Shown here: piece by piece, positions 8,056-14,137 of the stretch
Layout of the letters: every line of letters starts with the position of its first letter
How positions within the stretch are numbered: the first letter of the stretch is position 1
Assembly (NCBI GenBank): GCA_024279945.1
Contig: JAJRRA010000005.1
Coordinates: forward strand, 1 to 43,075
Direction: 5' to 3'
Origin: Gammaproteobacteria bacterium
Lineage (GTDB): Bacteria > Pseudomonadota > Gammaproteobacteria > Xanthomonadales > SZUA-36
DNA length: 43,075 nt
Notes under the pieces: generated by a model
What the model saw: only the letters and a program-made list of their open reading frames with translations
The model's database searches: none
What the model was told of the DNA's origin: nothing
Position numbers and translations under genes: made by a program

Positions 8056-8819
8056 CGTATTCCACGACACCCCGGAAATTTCGAACAGCCCCAAAACGAA
8101 TTCCCTTTGTTCGGCCCCCGTTTTGCCACCCGTCTCACCATAGCTGCGCTACATTCCGGGCATGTCACGCCCGAAGGTGTTTCCAGTTCTGGAGGCACAT
8201 CGTTCAGTTCATCAATCCTACCCCCAATCAAGGCCGCAAGCCCATCACCGTCCACCAGCTTGATGCCGCAACCTCGTGCGAATTCTCTGGCTGGCCTGGT
8301 GTAGTTCCCGCTGGTCACAAAGATTCCATTGTGTGCGCCACCTGCTGTGACCGATCCCAGAAGTTCCCGAATCTTGTCTACGCCAACGCTGGCGGCTTTC
8401 CAGTGCTTGCACTGCACATAGGTTTTTTCACCGTCTTTGTGCAATACCAGGTCAACGCCATTGTCCGGTCCTTCGGGCGTTTCGATGACGGTGTAGCCCT
8501 GGCGTTTGTAGGCTTCTGCGGTGAAAGATTCAAATTGTCGCCAACTCAAGCCACGAATATCGGACAGAGAATGTGTTTTGTCGAAGCGCCCGGCTCTGGC
8601 TATCTGCCGGAGGAAAGAGAAAAATGATCCCAGCAGAAGTAGCGCCATAAAAAAATAGGCCAGCATGCTGATGGCCGGCAGAATCGCCTGACCCATCAGG
8701 CCCTGTGGGGCCATCCCATAAAAAATCTGCAAGCCGACGTATACGATGATCGCAAACACGACGCCTACCGGCCACGGCAGGTGCATGACATCGTCAAAAA
8801 CGGAGTTGCGGCGACTCAT
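8046..8819 (-). CDS. Membrane-anchored Mrr-type restriction endonuclease with C-terminal zinc ribbon
   Basis: 257 residues. Two hydrophobic segments (about 16-36 and 45-70) anchor the N-terminus in the membrane. A PD-(D/E)xK nuclease domain of the Mrr/restriction-endonuclease type follows: LSWRQFESFTAEAYKRQGYTV at 91-111, catalytic D123 in GVDLVL, then Q136 and K138 in YVQCKHW. The C-terminus is a topoisomerase-type zinc ribbon with C220, C223, C245 and C251. Mrr-like enzymes cut modified or foreign DNA (family knowledge); this membrane-anchored layout is common but poorly characterised. It stands alone on the minus strand. Its proximity to a DNA-modification locus is noteworthy, but no functional link is shown. 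Its stop codon lies in repeat A. Confidence 0.8.
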   Translation of the reverse strand: MSRRNSVFDDVMHLPWPVGVVFAIIVYVGLQIFYGMAPQGLMGQAILPAISMLAYFFMALLLLGSFFSFLRQIARAGRFDKTHSLSDIRGLSWRQFESFTAEAYKRQGYTVIETPEGPDNGVDLVLHKDGEKTYVQCKHWKAASVGVDKIRELLGSVTAGGAHNGIFVTSGNYTRPAREFARGCGIKLVDGDGLAALIGGRIDELNDVPPELETPSGVTCPECSAAMVRRVAKRGPNKGNSFWGCSKFPGCRGIRQV

Positions 8820-8835
8820 ACGCGGCTTTTACGTC

Positions 8836-8912
8836 CCCCTGTCCATGGTGGTTTATGATGATAGCATTCAATCAAAAGTCTGATTGATCCGTGATTAAGG
8901 ACGTATCAGTGA
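8836..8912. repeat. HIT-locus upstream repeat, parent copy
   Basis: CCCCTGTCCATGGTGGTT (8836-8853) recurs exactly at 11406-11423. The following block with TGATTGATCCGTGATTAAGG (8848-8912) recurs at 11573-11636. It includes a 7-bp hairpin (TCAATCA...TGATTGA) whose stem is kept in both copies while the loop differs. Confidence 0.65.
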
Positions 8913-8936
8913 AGAACCAGCATTTCGGCGACATTA

Positions 8937-9335
8937 ATGACTATCGAAAGTAACAACTGCCCCTTCTGCCACCTGGACGAAGCTCGGATCTTCTACAACT
9001 CCAGGCTGGTCAAAGGAATTTGGGCCTCCTTCCCCCTCAACCCCGGCCACGCCTTACTCATCCCGCATCGCCACATCGCACGCTGGTTCGACGCCACCGC
9101 GGCAGAACAAGCCGCCCTGACCTCCGCGATTGAGCAGGCCAAAGCGGCAATTGAAGAAAAATACGCACCGCAGGGTTTCAACATTGGTTTCAATGACCGG
9201 AAAGCCGCTGGCCAGACCGTCCCGCATCTGCACATTCACGTCATTCCCCGCTATGCAGGCGATGTAGCCGATCCGCGGGGCGGCATTCGCACGATTATTC
9301 CGGCCCGGGCGGCCTACTGGAAGGAGCAGGAGTGA
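8937..9335 (+). CDS. HIT family hydrolase
   Basis: 132 residues with the histidine triad HLHIHV at 97-102 (H97, H99, H101) and a likely zinc pair C8/C11 (CPFC) at the N-terminus. The length and motifs fit the HIT superfamily (HINT/diadenosine-polyphosphate or nucleotide-monophosphate hydrolases), cytosolic enzymes that cleave nucleotide phosphoramidates or dinucleoside polyphosphates (family knowledge). The start codon is ATG at 8937, preceded by a repeat block rather than a strong Shine-Dalgarno. It is a single gene, divergent from the Mrr-like gene. Two broken copies of this locus lie downstream at 9849-9983 and 11573-11652, so it has been duplicated and the duplicates have decayed. Confidence 0.85.
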   Translation: MTIESNNCPFCHLDEARIFYNSRLVKGIWASFPLNPGHALLIPHRHIARWFDATAAEQAALTSAIEQAKAAIEEKYAPQGFNIGFNDRKAAGQTVPHLHIHVIPRYAGDVADPRGGIRTIIPARAAYWKEQE

Positions 9336-9434
9336 GTGCAAGCAACTGGACAACGGCTGCATTCAATTACGGCCGGGTGTGCAGGCGGCTTTCCGCTCCT
9401 TTCACGGCCTGATCAAAAGACCGGGTGCTCACGT

Positions 9435-9665
9435 TTAGCTGTTCAGCCCAAACTCCAGTTGAAAGTCGGTTGCTATCACTTTTGGGGCCAGTCGGCCCTT
9501 GTGCACCGGGAGTTCGACGATGCCAAAACTCTCGAGAGTTCGAAGTGTGCGCGAAAGGTTTGACTTTTTTCTATTGCTCAAGCGCTCGAGTTGTACCAGT
9601 GATTGCGGTTCGTGCTCGAGAATAATTTTCAATAGAGCCTGATTTGCCGGGGTCTTTTGATGCAT
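9435..9665 (-). pseudogene. Winged-helix antitoxin-like protein, C-terminal part (HVO_A0114 type)
   Basis: The frame encodes 76 residues. NQALLKIILEHEPQSL, LERLSNRKKSNLSRTLRTLE and FGIVELPVHKG form the winged helix of a MarR-like DNA-binding family that normally acts as the antitoxin of a two-gene module. Full members begin with about 40 further residues (GIMSxExYxxRTIAIAxG...DEPKxWF). These are missing here: a stop codon directly precedes the ATG. A fragment carrying exactly that N-terminal part is found on the same strand at 14138-14287. I read this as a truncated gene whose DNA-binding half may still be expressed. No toxin partner is visible. Confidence 0.55.
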
Positions 9666-9826
9666 TCAATGCCCGCTCGATTTCCAATGCTTTACCGACA
9701 GCAAATTTGCAGGGTACATTTAGCCCCGAAGGCGGAGATTTGGCAGCGAGCCTGAGGTGGGGTGCGTTGTTTTTCCTCGCCCTTTTCGGTGCAGTGATTT
9801 TATTTCTGGTGTCACCGGCCGCGTAG
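9644..9826 (+). other. Open frame ending in a transmembrane segment (possible gene remnant)
   Basis: A 60-codon plus-strand frame ends in LRWGALFFLALFGAVILFLV-SPAA and TAG, a convincing single transmembrane helix. The final 24 codons are repeat B, and the second copy at 10993-11065 keeps the same frame with a single F-to-L change and the same stop. Conservation of frame suggests that the repeat derives from the 3' end of a real membrane-protein gene. The upstream part overlaps the antitoxin-like gene on the other strand and may be non-coding. Confidence 0.35.
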
Positions 9827-9844
9827 CTTGTATCGTTTATTTTT
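9751..9844. repeat. Repeat B, copy 1 (94 bp)
   Basis: Begins CCTGAGGTGGGGTGC and runs through CGTTTATTTTT. Copy 2 at 10993-11086 differs at only a few positions. It encodes a transmembrane C-terminus on the plus strand. It is the most similar repeat pair in the region, so probably the youngest duplication. Confidence 0.75.
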
Positions 9845-9848
9845 ACTA

Positions 9849-9983
9849 ATGGCCGCCCTCACATCCGCCATCGAGCAGGCCTAAGCGGCGATTGAAGAAA
9901 AACACGCACCGCAGGGTTTCAACATTGGTTTTAATGATCAAAAGGCTACCGGCCCGGGCGGCCTACTGGGAGGGGCAGGAATG
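9849..9983 (+). pseudogene. Broken copy of the HIT hydrolase gene
   Basis: 9852-9980 matches the intact HIT gene from about 9111 to 9213 and again from 9302 to 9333. The intervening 92 bases, which encode the histidine triad, are missing. The junction is at GGCC, which is present at both parental breakpoints (9210-9213 and 9302-9305), pointing to a microhomology deletion. A codon for lysine in the parent (GCC AAA) is now TAA at 9882-9884. It cannot make a functional enzyme. Confidence 0.8.
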
Positions 9984-9994
9984 TTTGCGGGCGT

Positions 9995-10031
9995 AAGCTG
10001 AAAGGCCTTCGGATTACGGTTGTTGAATCAT
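9995..10031. repeat. Repeat A, partial copy 3
   Basis: GCTGAAAGGCCTTCGGATTA and the following bases to 10031 resemble the first third of repeat A. It directly follows the broken HIT copy and precedes the toxin-antitoxin pair. Confidence 0.5.
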
Positions 10032-10058
10032 GTGAGAAAATTGATACCCGATTTGTCT

Positions 10059-10376
10059 CTATTCCTTTTCTCCGATCTCCATGATTCGCACAGAACCATC
10101 GGGGAACTCGGCCTGGATCACCAGCTTACCGCCCAGGGCTTCAATGAATTTTCTGAGGGAGGAGACATGAATGTCGTTGCGGCGTTCCAGCTTAGAGACA
10201 GATGCCTGCCGGATCTCAAGCAAGCCTGCGAGTTCGGTCTGAGAACATCGGCGCGATAGGCGGATGTCATTCAGTGACATTTCTTCCAGTATTTTGCCTG
10301 CCTTCTTGTCAATGCGCGCTCTTTGTTCCGGTGGAATCCTGTTGCGCAGAATCTCATATGACTTTGCCATGATCAT
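10059..10376 (-). CDS. XRE-family helix-turn-helix antitoxin
   Basis: 105 residues from the ATG at 10376. A second ATG two codons later is also possible; AAAGGT lies upstream of both. CSQTELAGLLEIRQASVSKLE (about 44-64) is a classic helix-turn-helix, followed by LRKFIEALGGKLVIQAEFPDG, the tail typical of HigA-like antitoxins. The gene overlaps the upstream toxin by four bases (ATGA). The expected role is to neutralise the RelE/HigB-like toxin and autorepress the operon (family knowledge). It appears intact, unlike most neighbours. Confidence 0.82.
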   Translation of the reverse strand: MIMAKSYEILRNRIPPEQRARIDKKAGKILEEMSLNDIRLSRRCSQTELAGLLEIRQASVSKLERRNDIHVSSLRKFIEALGGKLVIQAEFPDGSVRIMEIGEKE

Positions 10377-10729
10377 GAACCTTTCTGTTTCAGACTCGCA
10401 AGGTGCGTTGCATAAAGCCTATCTGCCAAGGGTACAAATTGTTTGTACCAACGCTTGTTTCCCTTTTTGTTGCCGCCGATGAGCAATATTGCTACCCGCC
10501 TTGGGTCAAATGCATATATGACCCTGATGGGGGTTCCTTTATGTTGAATCCTGAGTTCGCGCATATGGCTGTAGCGCGACGTCATAACTGCCGAACTGTA
10601 AGGAAACGGCAATGCCGGGCCACGGATCCCCAGTAGCTGGATGCTGACAGCTACTGACTCCAGCCTTGTACTATCAAGCTGTTGCCACCAGGATCCAAAC
10701 TCATCAGTATATTCAATCTTCCAAGTCAT
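10373..10729 (-). CDS. RelE/HigB-like toxin
   Basis: 118 residues. The pattern DEFGSWWQQLDS at the N-terminus, MRELRIQHKGTPIRVIYAFD in the middle, then ILLIGGNKKGNKRWYKQFVPLADRLY matches the phage-derived Gp49/HigB-type RelE toxins, which cleave mRNA at the ribosome (family knowledge). Toxin first, antitoxin second with a four-base overlap is the HigBA order. All recognisable elements are present (central arginines, GGNKK loop, C-terminal Y), so the pair is probably functional. Confidence 0.82.
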   Translation of the reverse strand: MTWKIEYTDEFGSWWQQLDSTRLESVAVSIQLLGIRGPALPFPYSSAVMTSRYSHMRELRIQHKGTPIRVIYAFDPRRVAILLIGGNKKGNKRWYKQFVPLADRLYATHLASLKQKGS

Positions 10730-10854
10730 TATTCCATCAAGTGCATATAGCTTTCAAGGAATAGTCGATTTCAGTAAGTATATTGCTGTTGTATCGCGTG
10801 GGATTCGATGGGAGATGAACCTGGATCCTTGTAGGAAATCATCGCGTTAAAGTC

Positions 10855-11391
10855 TTAATAAATTTGAGGAAAGGCGACTTCGTATCGCTGGACGAGAGTT
10901 GGTGTGGCGCGGTGGCTGAGAGGCCTCCCGATTATGGTGGCAGATTTAAGCAAGACCCTAGATGAGTAGCAGGCAACTGCTTCTTTCCGACACCTGAGGT
11001 GGGGTGCTTTGTTTCTCCTCGCCCTTTTCGGTGCAGTGATTTTATTTCTGGTATCACCGGCCGCGTAGCTTGTATCGTTTATTTTTTTCAACGGCTCAGT
11101 AATGGAAAGTCGATTGTCCAGATCTGCATTGTCGCAGTTGCTTGCATTGGTCCAGAATTTACCCACTTTTTCATCAAAACACTTGATTGGCGTATCCGTC
11201 CAGGCCGGTTCGGCCGGTTGGCTCGATAGCAGATTTCCAACCGCCCCCGGATCAGCGGGAATTGCATCGGGGCGGGTTTGTAGCGCCTGCTTGTCGATCG
11301 GCCGGATGACGCTCATGTAATAGGCGGTACCTATGATCGCAACAGTGATCAGAACTGAAATGCTGAATATAGAGATTGAATCCTTTCGCAT
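10855..11391 (-). CDS. Single-pass membrane or exported protein, 3' half replaced by repeats
   Basis: 178 residues. The N-terminus is a membrane anchor (ISIFSISVLITVAIIGTAYY). An exported stretch with two cysteines (IKCFDEKVGKFWTNASNC) extends to about residue 100. From about residue 102 the frame is encoded by repeats B and A read on their reverse strand and has the basic, low-quality composition of non-coding DNA. The original gene therefore probably ended near 11090, or lost its 3' end when the repeats arrived. Family not recognised. Confidence 0.5.
   Translation of the reverse strand: MRKDSISIFSISVLITVAIIGTAYYMSVIRPIDKQALQTRPDAIPADPGAVGNLLSSQPAEPAWTDTPIKCFDEKVGKFWTNASNCDNADLDNRLSITEPLKKINDTSYAAGDTRNKITAPKRARRNKAPHLRCRKEAVACYSSRVLLKSATIIGRPLSHRATPTLVQRYEVAFPQIY
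10913..10997. repeat. Repeat A, copy 2 (85 bp)
   Basis: Same length as copy 1 (7971-8055) without gaps, beginning TGGCTGAGAGGCCTCCCGAT and ending CACCTGA. It shares its last bases with the start of repeat B copy 2, so the two repeats form a composite here. Confidence 0.7.
10993..11086. repeat. Repeat B, copy 2 (94 bp)
   Basis: Near-identical to 9751-9844; the plus-strand transmembrane reading frame and its TAG stop are preserved. It is fused at its left end to repeat A copy 2, whereas copy 1 has unrelated sequence there. Confidence 0.75.
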
Positions 11392-11572
11392 AGCCCCTTT
11401 TGTATCCCCTGTCCATGGTGGTTACCGTATAACCATAACCCAAATACAGGAATTTTTCTCATGACTATTTCTTTACAAATGATGTATTTATGTGCATCTT
11501 TAAAGATTTCCATATGCCGCGAAGCGTGACATGGATCGCCTGAGCAGATTGTCATTCACCAATAGGTTTGCT

Positions 11573-11652
11573 GTGGTTCATAATGATAGCTTCAATCAAA
11601 TGCCTGATTGATCCGTGATTAAGGGCACATCAGTGACTATCGAAAGTAATCG
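11573..11652 (+). pseudogene. Second broken copy of the HIT locus (upstream region and first codons)
   Basis: The block matches 8848-8912 and then jumps to TGACTATCGAAAGTAA, the first codons of the HIT gene (8938-8953). The 25 bases lost lie between two TGA triplets of the parent. Similarity ends after six codons. Nothing downstream continues the frame. Confidence 0.7.
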
Positions 11653-11762
11653 AATCACTTATTGGGGCATTTAACTTTATCGTGAGGTTGATAGGGGCAT
11701 TTTCCGACAGACAGACACCCGGCACATGCTTACCCTTCATGCATGGTCAATATGAATTTGAA

Positions 11763-11789
11763 TTCACCTCCTGAAAATTCATTGTACAT
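11763..11789. repeat. Repeat F, copy 1 (27 bp)
   Basis: TTCACCTCCTGAAAATTC and ATTGTACAT. A second copy at 14910-14936 has two differences. Copy 1 precedes brnT1; copy 2 follows brnA2. Confidence 0.55.
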
Positions 11790-11804
11790 ACATACGTCAA
11801 TACA

Positions 11805-12098
11805 ATGAGCTATACTGTATTCGAGTGGGATGAGGCGAAAAACCGGCGAAATATTCGCAAGCACGGTATCAGCTTTCCCACGGCTACAGCTCTCTTTGAT
11901 CTCCCTCATTTTGTGCGCTGGGATGGAGGAGAGGTCTACAGTGAGGACCGCTAGCTTGCCATTGGCTTCATTGGGCTTTTGATCGGCGTCGTTATATTCA
12001 CTGAAAGAGTAGAGGATCAGGGCAACAAGTCGATACGAATCATCTCGGCGAGAAAAGCATCCAAACGGGAAATTGAGCTTTATGAAAAAGAGATCTGA
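11805..12098 (+). pseudogene. brnT: brnT toxin gene with an internal stop codon
   Basis: Read from ATG 11805, the frame gives FEWDEAKNRRNIRKHGISF at residues 6-24, then continues to IRIISARKASKREIELYE and TGA at 12096-12098. This is a complete BrnT (97 residues), a RelE-fold ribonuclease toxin. Codon 50 is TAG (11952-11954), in the stretch where the family usually reads 'ERW-x-AIG', so it most likely arose from a TGG tryptophan codon. Everything before and after is in frame and well conserved, so the mutation is recent or the stop is suppressed. The antitoxin gene overlaps its last 17 bases, as usual. Confidence 0.82.
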
Positions 12099-12345
12099 CA
12101 CGGACTGGAAACGCCTGGCTACCATGCCAGACAGGGATATTGACTTCAGCGATATTCCAGAGCTGGATGAGGCTTTTTTCAAGGAAGCCAAGTGGCGCCC
12201 GCCCGTCAAGCAATCGGTTACGATTCGCCTGGATGCAGATGTGCTGGAGTGGTTCCGCAGCCAGGGGCCAGGCTATCAAACCCGCATCAACCGGCTGTTG
12301 CGCCGTTACATGGAAGTGAATACACGGGCGCTGACGTTGGAGTGA
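12082..12345 (+). CDS. brnA: BrnA antitoxin 1
   Basis: 87 residues from the ATG at 12082, inside the end of brnT. DRDIDFSDIPELDE and KWRPPVKQSVTIRLDADVLE followed by WFRSQGPGYQTRINRLLRRY are diagnostic of BrnA: an N-terminal toxin-binding part and a ribbon-helix-helix domain that dimerises and represses the brnTA promoter (family knowledge). The gene is intact while its toxin is broken. Its stop codon (TGA 12343-12345) lies inside a 55-bp sequence that duplicates the start of brnA2. Confidence 0.85.
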   Translation: MKKRSDTDWKRLATMPDRDIDFSDIPELDEAFFKEAKWRPPVKQSVTIRLDADVLEWFRSQGPGYQTRINRLLRRYMEVNTRALTLE

Positions 12346-12396
12346 GGCAAAACACCATGCGTAAAGAATACGATTTCTCAAAAGCCAGGTGCGCAA
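12342..12396. repeat. Duplicate of the brnA2 start region (55 bp)
   Basis: 12342-12396 equals 14495-14549 with two mismatches. It covers the end of brnT2, the overlap and the first 13 codons of brnA2 (MRKEYDFSKAR). Here it supplies the ATG of the chimeric abiEi frame. Confidence 0.8.
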
Positions 12397-13010
12397 GCCC
12401 GCACCGGTTTCTGAGGTCACATCCTGCAACAAACTTGGAAGGCCAGGGTATCGACAGGAACCTGGCGCGAAGATGCCGGGAAAGCTATTGGCTGGAGCCG
12501 ATAGGACGTGCTTCGTATCGGCGCGTGGGCGACCGGGTTGACTGGAAGGGTGCTGTATACGCCCTGCAGAACCATGCCGGCCTTTCCATCTGGCCCGGGG
12601 GCTTAACGGCGCTTTCACTGGCTGGTTTTGCTCACTACTTGCCCATGGTGGACCTCTCCTCCGGAAAATTCGGCAGCTTTGTTATCAAGCTGTCTTCCCT
12701 GGAAAGGGCGACATTTGAACTCCTGTATCTCGTGCCCCGCCAGATATCCTTTGAACATGCGGCCGAAGTGGTACAGGCGTTATTAAACCTGAGGCCAGGG
12801 GTTATGCAAATGTATCTGGAAAGCTGCCGATCGATCAAAGTAAAACGATTGTTGTTGTTCCTCGCCACTTACTACCAGCATCCCTGGGTTAAACATATTG
12901 AGCTTGATTCGGTAGATTTGGGTGCGGGCAAGAGGCAGATCGTCAAGTCTGGCTGCCTGGATAAACACTTTCAGATCACCGTTCCCAGCGAGTTTGCTGA
13001 TGGACCGTGA
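12357..13010 (+). pseudogene. abiEi: Chimeric and internally deleted AbiEi-type antitoxin gene
   Basis: The open frame of 217 codons begins with 11-13 codons of a brnA start and continues in frame into a type IV antitoxin of the AbiEi group. YWLEPIGRASYRRVGDRVDW, YALQNHAGLSIWPGGLTAL and the ERATFELLYLVPRQISF / CRSIKVKRLLLFLA / QITVP blocks match that family. The usual N-terminal 'paralysis' of the family is cut, and about 45 residues that normally lie between 'GFAHYLPM' and 'LSSLERA' are missing. AbiEi proteins are transcriptional autorepressors paired with a nucleotidyltransferase toxin. The frame is open, so a protein could be made, but its DNA-binding N-terminus is not original. I treat it as a pseudogene. 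Confidence 0.75.
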
Positions 13011-13282
13011 GAGTGTTCCCCGGCTCTCGGTGGACATCGACCTGAATTACTTATATAAAGGCAGACGTGCCGGACACCCGTGAAGATTCATTACGGGCCA
13101 TCGTTCGGGACAACGGATATCAAATAAAGATTGAACTGAGCCCCGTTTTACGCGGCACTGTGCATCCACCGGAGGTGCGGGAAGTCCAGCCCCTGGTTTT
13201 GGAAGAATTCGGATATTCAGAAAATCTGCTGGTGTCCAGGGTGGATTTGTATGGCGGAAAAATCTGCGGAGTCTGCAATTGA
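13000..13282 (+). pseudogene. abiEii: AbiEii-type nucleotidyltransferase toxin remnant
   Basis: Two frames are needed. 13000-13083 gives VPRLSVDIDLNYL, which holds the catalytic-site strand of AbiEii toxins. After a frame change near 13060, 13067-13282 gives YQIKIELSPVLRGTVHPPEV and NLLVSRVDLYGGKIC, then stops. The N-terminal 'GGTAL' region, the reading frame and the whole C-terminal half are lost. AbiEii is the guanylyltransferase-like toxin of the AbiE abortive-infection system (family knowledge). It lies directly after abiEi, the normal order, so this is a decayed AbiE module. Confidence 0.78.
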
Positions 13283-13285
13283 GAT

Positions 13286-13336
13286 AGCCAGGAGCTATTC
13301 ATGCCCTATGAAGATTTTCCCTGGTTCAGGGATGAT
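13286..13336 (+). pseudogene. DUF2442-like gene, 5' stub
   Basis: An AGGAG ribosome site precedes ATG 13301, and the first eleven codons read MPYEDFPWFRD. That is the characteristic start of a DUF2442-family protein, often found as partner in two-gene modules with a small toxin-like protein. After about codon 11 the similarity is lost and the sequence runs into the 3' end of the higA gene on the other strand. Only the stub remains. Confidence 0.4.
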
Positions 13337-13344
13337 CTATATCT

Positions 13345-13641
13345 TTATCCACCCGGTACTTCCAGGCTGATTTTCAACTGGCCGCCGACGGCCTTCGCAG
13401 CGCTTTGCAGGGTGTGCAATGTAACGGATGGATTCTGCGGGTCCAGCAACCGGTCGAGCGCTGCCCTGCTCGTTTTCATGCGCCGCGCCAGCTCCATCTT
13501 GCTTAAAGACTGCTGTACCATCAACTGGGACAGTTGGAAGGCGATAACCCGCTTGATCGCTACCGCCTGGGCATCTTCCAGCAGGCCTTCTTCCTCGAGG
13601 AAATCATCGAAGCGACTACCACTACTTTCGGTGTTGTTCAT
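13345..13641 (-). CDS. HigA-type XRE antitoxin
   Basis: 98 residues from the ATG at 13641, which overlaps the toxin stop (ATGA). A longer start is not needed. FDDFLEEEGLLEDAQAVAIK is the acidic N-terminal part; LSKMELARRMKTSRAALDRL is the helix-turn-helix; SVTLHTLQSAAKAVGGQLKI is the usual tail. Proteins of this group pair with RelE-like toxins of the Gp49 type and repress their own operon. The pair appears complete. Confidence 0.82.
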   Translation of the reverse strand: MNNTESSGSRFDDFLEEEGLLEDAQAVAIKRVIAFQLSQLMVQQSLSKMELARRMKTSRAALDRLLDPQNPSVTLHTLQSAAKAVGGQLKISLEVPGG

Positions 13642-13988
13642 AACTTTTCCATCCTTTGCCTGGCCAATCTCAAGTCTTGATGAGGCGTTTTCCTGGTTTT
13701 CTTGATGAAGCCATGTATCAGCACAATCGTGTCGTTTCTTACAGTAAAAATAATTCGCGCATTGACGGTATTCAATCTGGAGCGAATTTCCCAAAGGCCA
13801 TCTTCCAGTTTACGTGCCAGCGGCATGCCCAATGGCCAGCCAAACTGCAAGGTCAGGACATCGCGGCCAATAATTTTTCTATCAGAACGTGGCAATTTCT
13901 TCAGCCATTCCCTGACAGGTTCGCGGCCACTTTCCGACCGGTAGAAACGTACTGGAGTAGCATCTTTGAACAGCTTGGATTGTACCAT
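13638..13988 (-). CDS. HigB/Gp49-like RelE-superfamily toxin
   Basis: 116 residues. VRFYRSESGREPVREWLKKL at the N-terminus, then LQFGWPLGMPLARKLEDGLW, EIRSRLNTVNARIIFTVRND and IVLIHGFIKKTRKTP, is the complete pattern of the DUF891/Gp49-like toxin family (ribosome-dependent mRNA interferases by family knowledge). No strong Shine-Dalgarno precedes ATG 13988, and a start a few codons later is possible. A small inverted repeat CTGATT-AAC-AATCAG at 14012-14026 lies just upstream and may be the antitoxin operator. Confidence 0.83.
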   Translation of the reverse strand: MVQSKLFKDATPVRFYRSESGREPVREWLKKLPRSDRKIIGRDVLTLQFGWPLGMPLARKLEDGLWEIRSRLNTVNARIIFTVRNDTIVLIHGFIKKTRKTPHQDLRLARQRMEKL

Positions 13989-14011
13989 AATTGATACACA
14001 ACTCGCACAGA

Positions 14012-14026
14012 CTGATTAACAATCAG
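14012..14026. promoter_or_regulatory. Candidate operator upstream of the higBA-like pair
   Basis: Perfect 6-bp inverted repeat with a 3-base spacer, about 25 bases upstream of the toxin ATG. Position and symmetry fit an XRE antitoxin site; nothing more supports it. Confidence 0.3.
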
Positions 14027-14065
14027 GCTATGGGTCAAATGACGAAGCCTGAATAGGAAATGATC

Positions 14066-14101
14066 GATAGCTTGTGTGGGATATCAGCTTCACTTGGCGA
14101 T
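14066..14101. repeat. Repeat E, copy 1 (36 bp)
   Basis: GATAGCTTGTGTGGGATATC onward; copy 2 at 14836-14871 has about five differences. Looser similarity may continue for 40 bases more. The pair flanks the brnTA2 module. Confidence 0.55.
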
Positions 14102-14137
14102 GCCTTGGATGATTAACGTAATATTTGGAAATTGAGG

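Larger units (their letters stand above)
11392..11804. other. Gene-free stretch with decayed duplicates
   Basis: About 410 bases. It contains the exact 18-base repeat at 11406-11423, the broken HIT 5' region at 11573-11652, and repeat F at 11763-11789. No open frame here looks like a protein I recognise. Confidence 0.5.

Noticed and set aside
11755-11806. Promoter directly before brnT1 (TTCATT-17-TACAAT)
   Set aside because: The -10 would overlap the start codon, so transcription would begin inside the gene.
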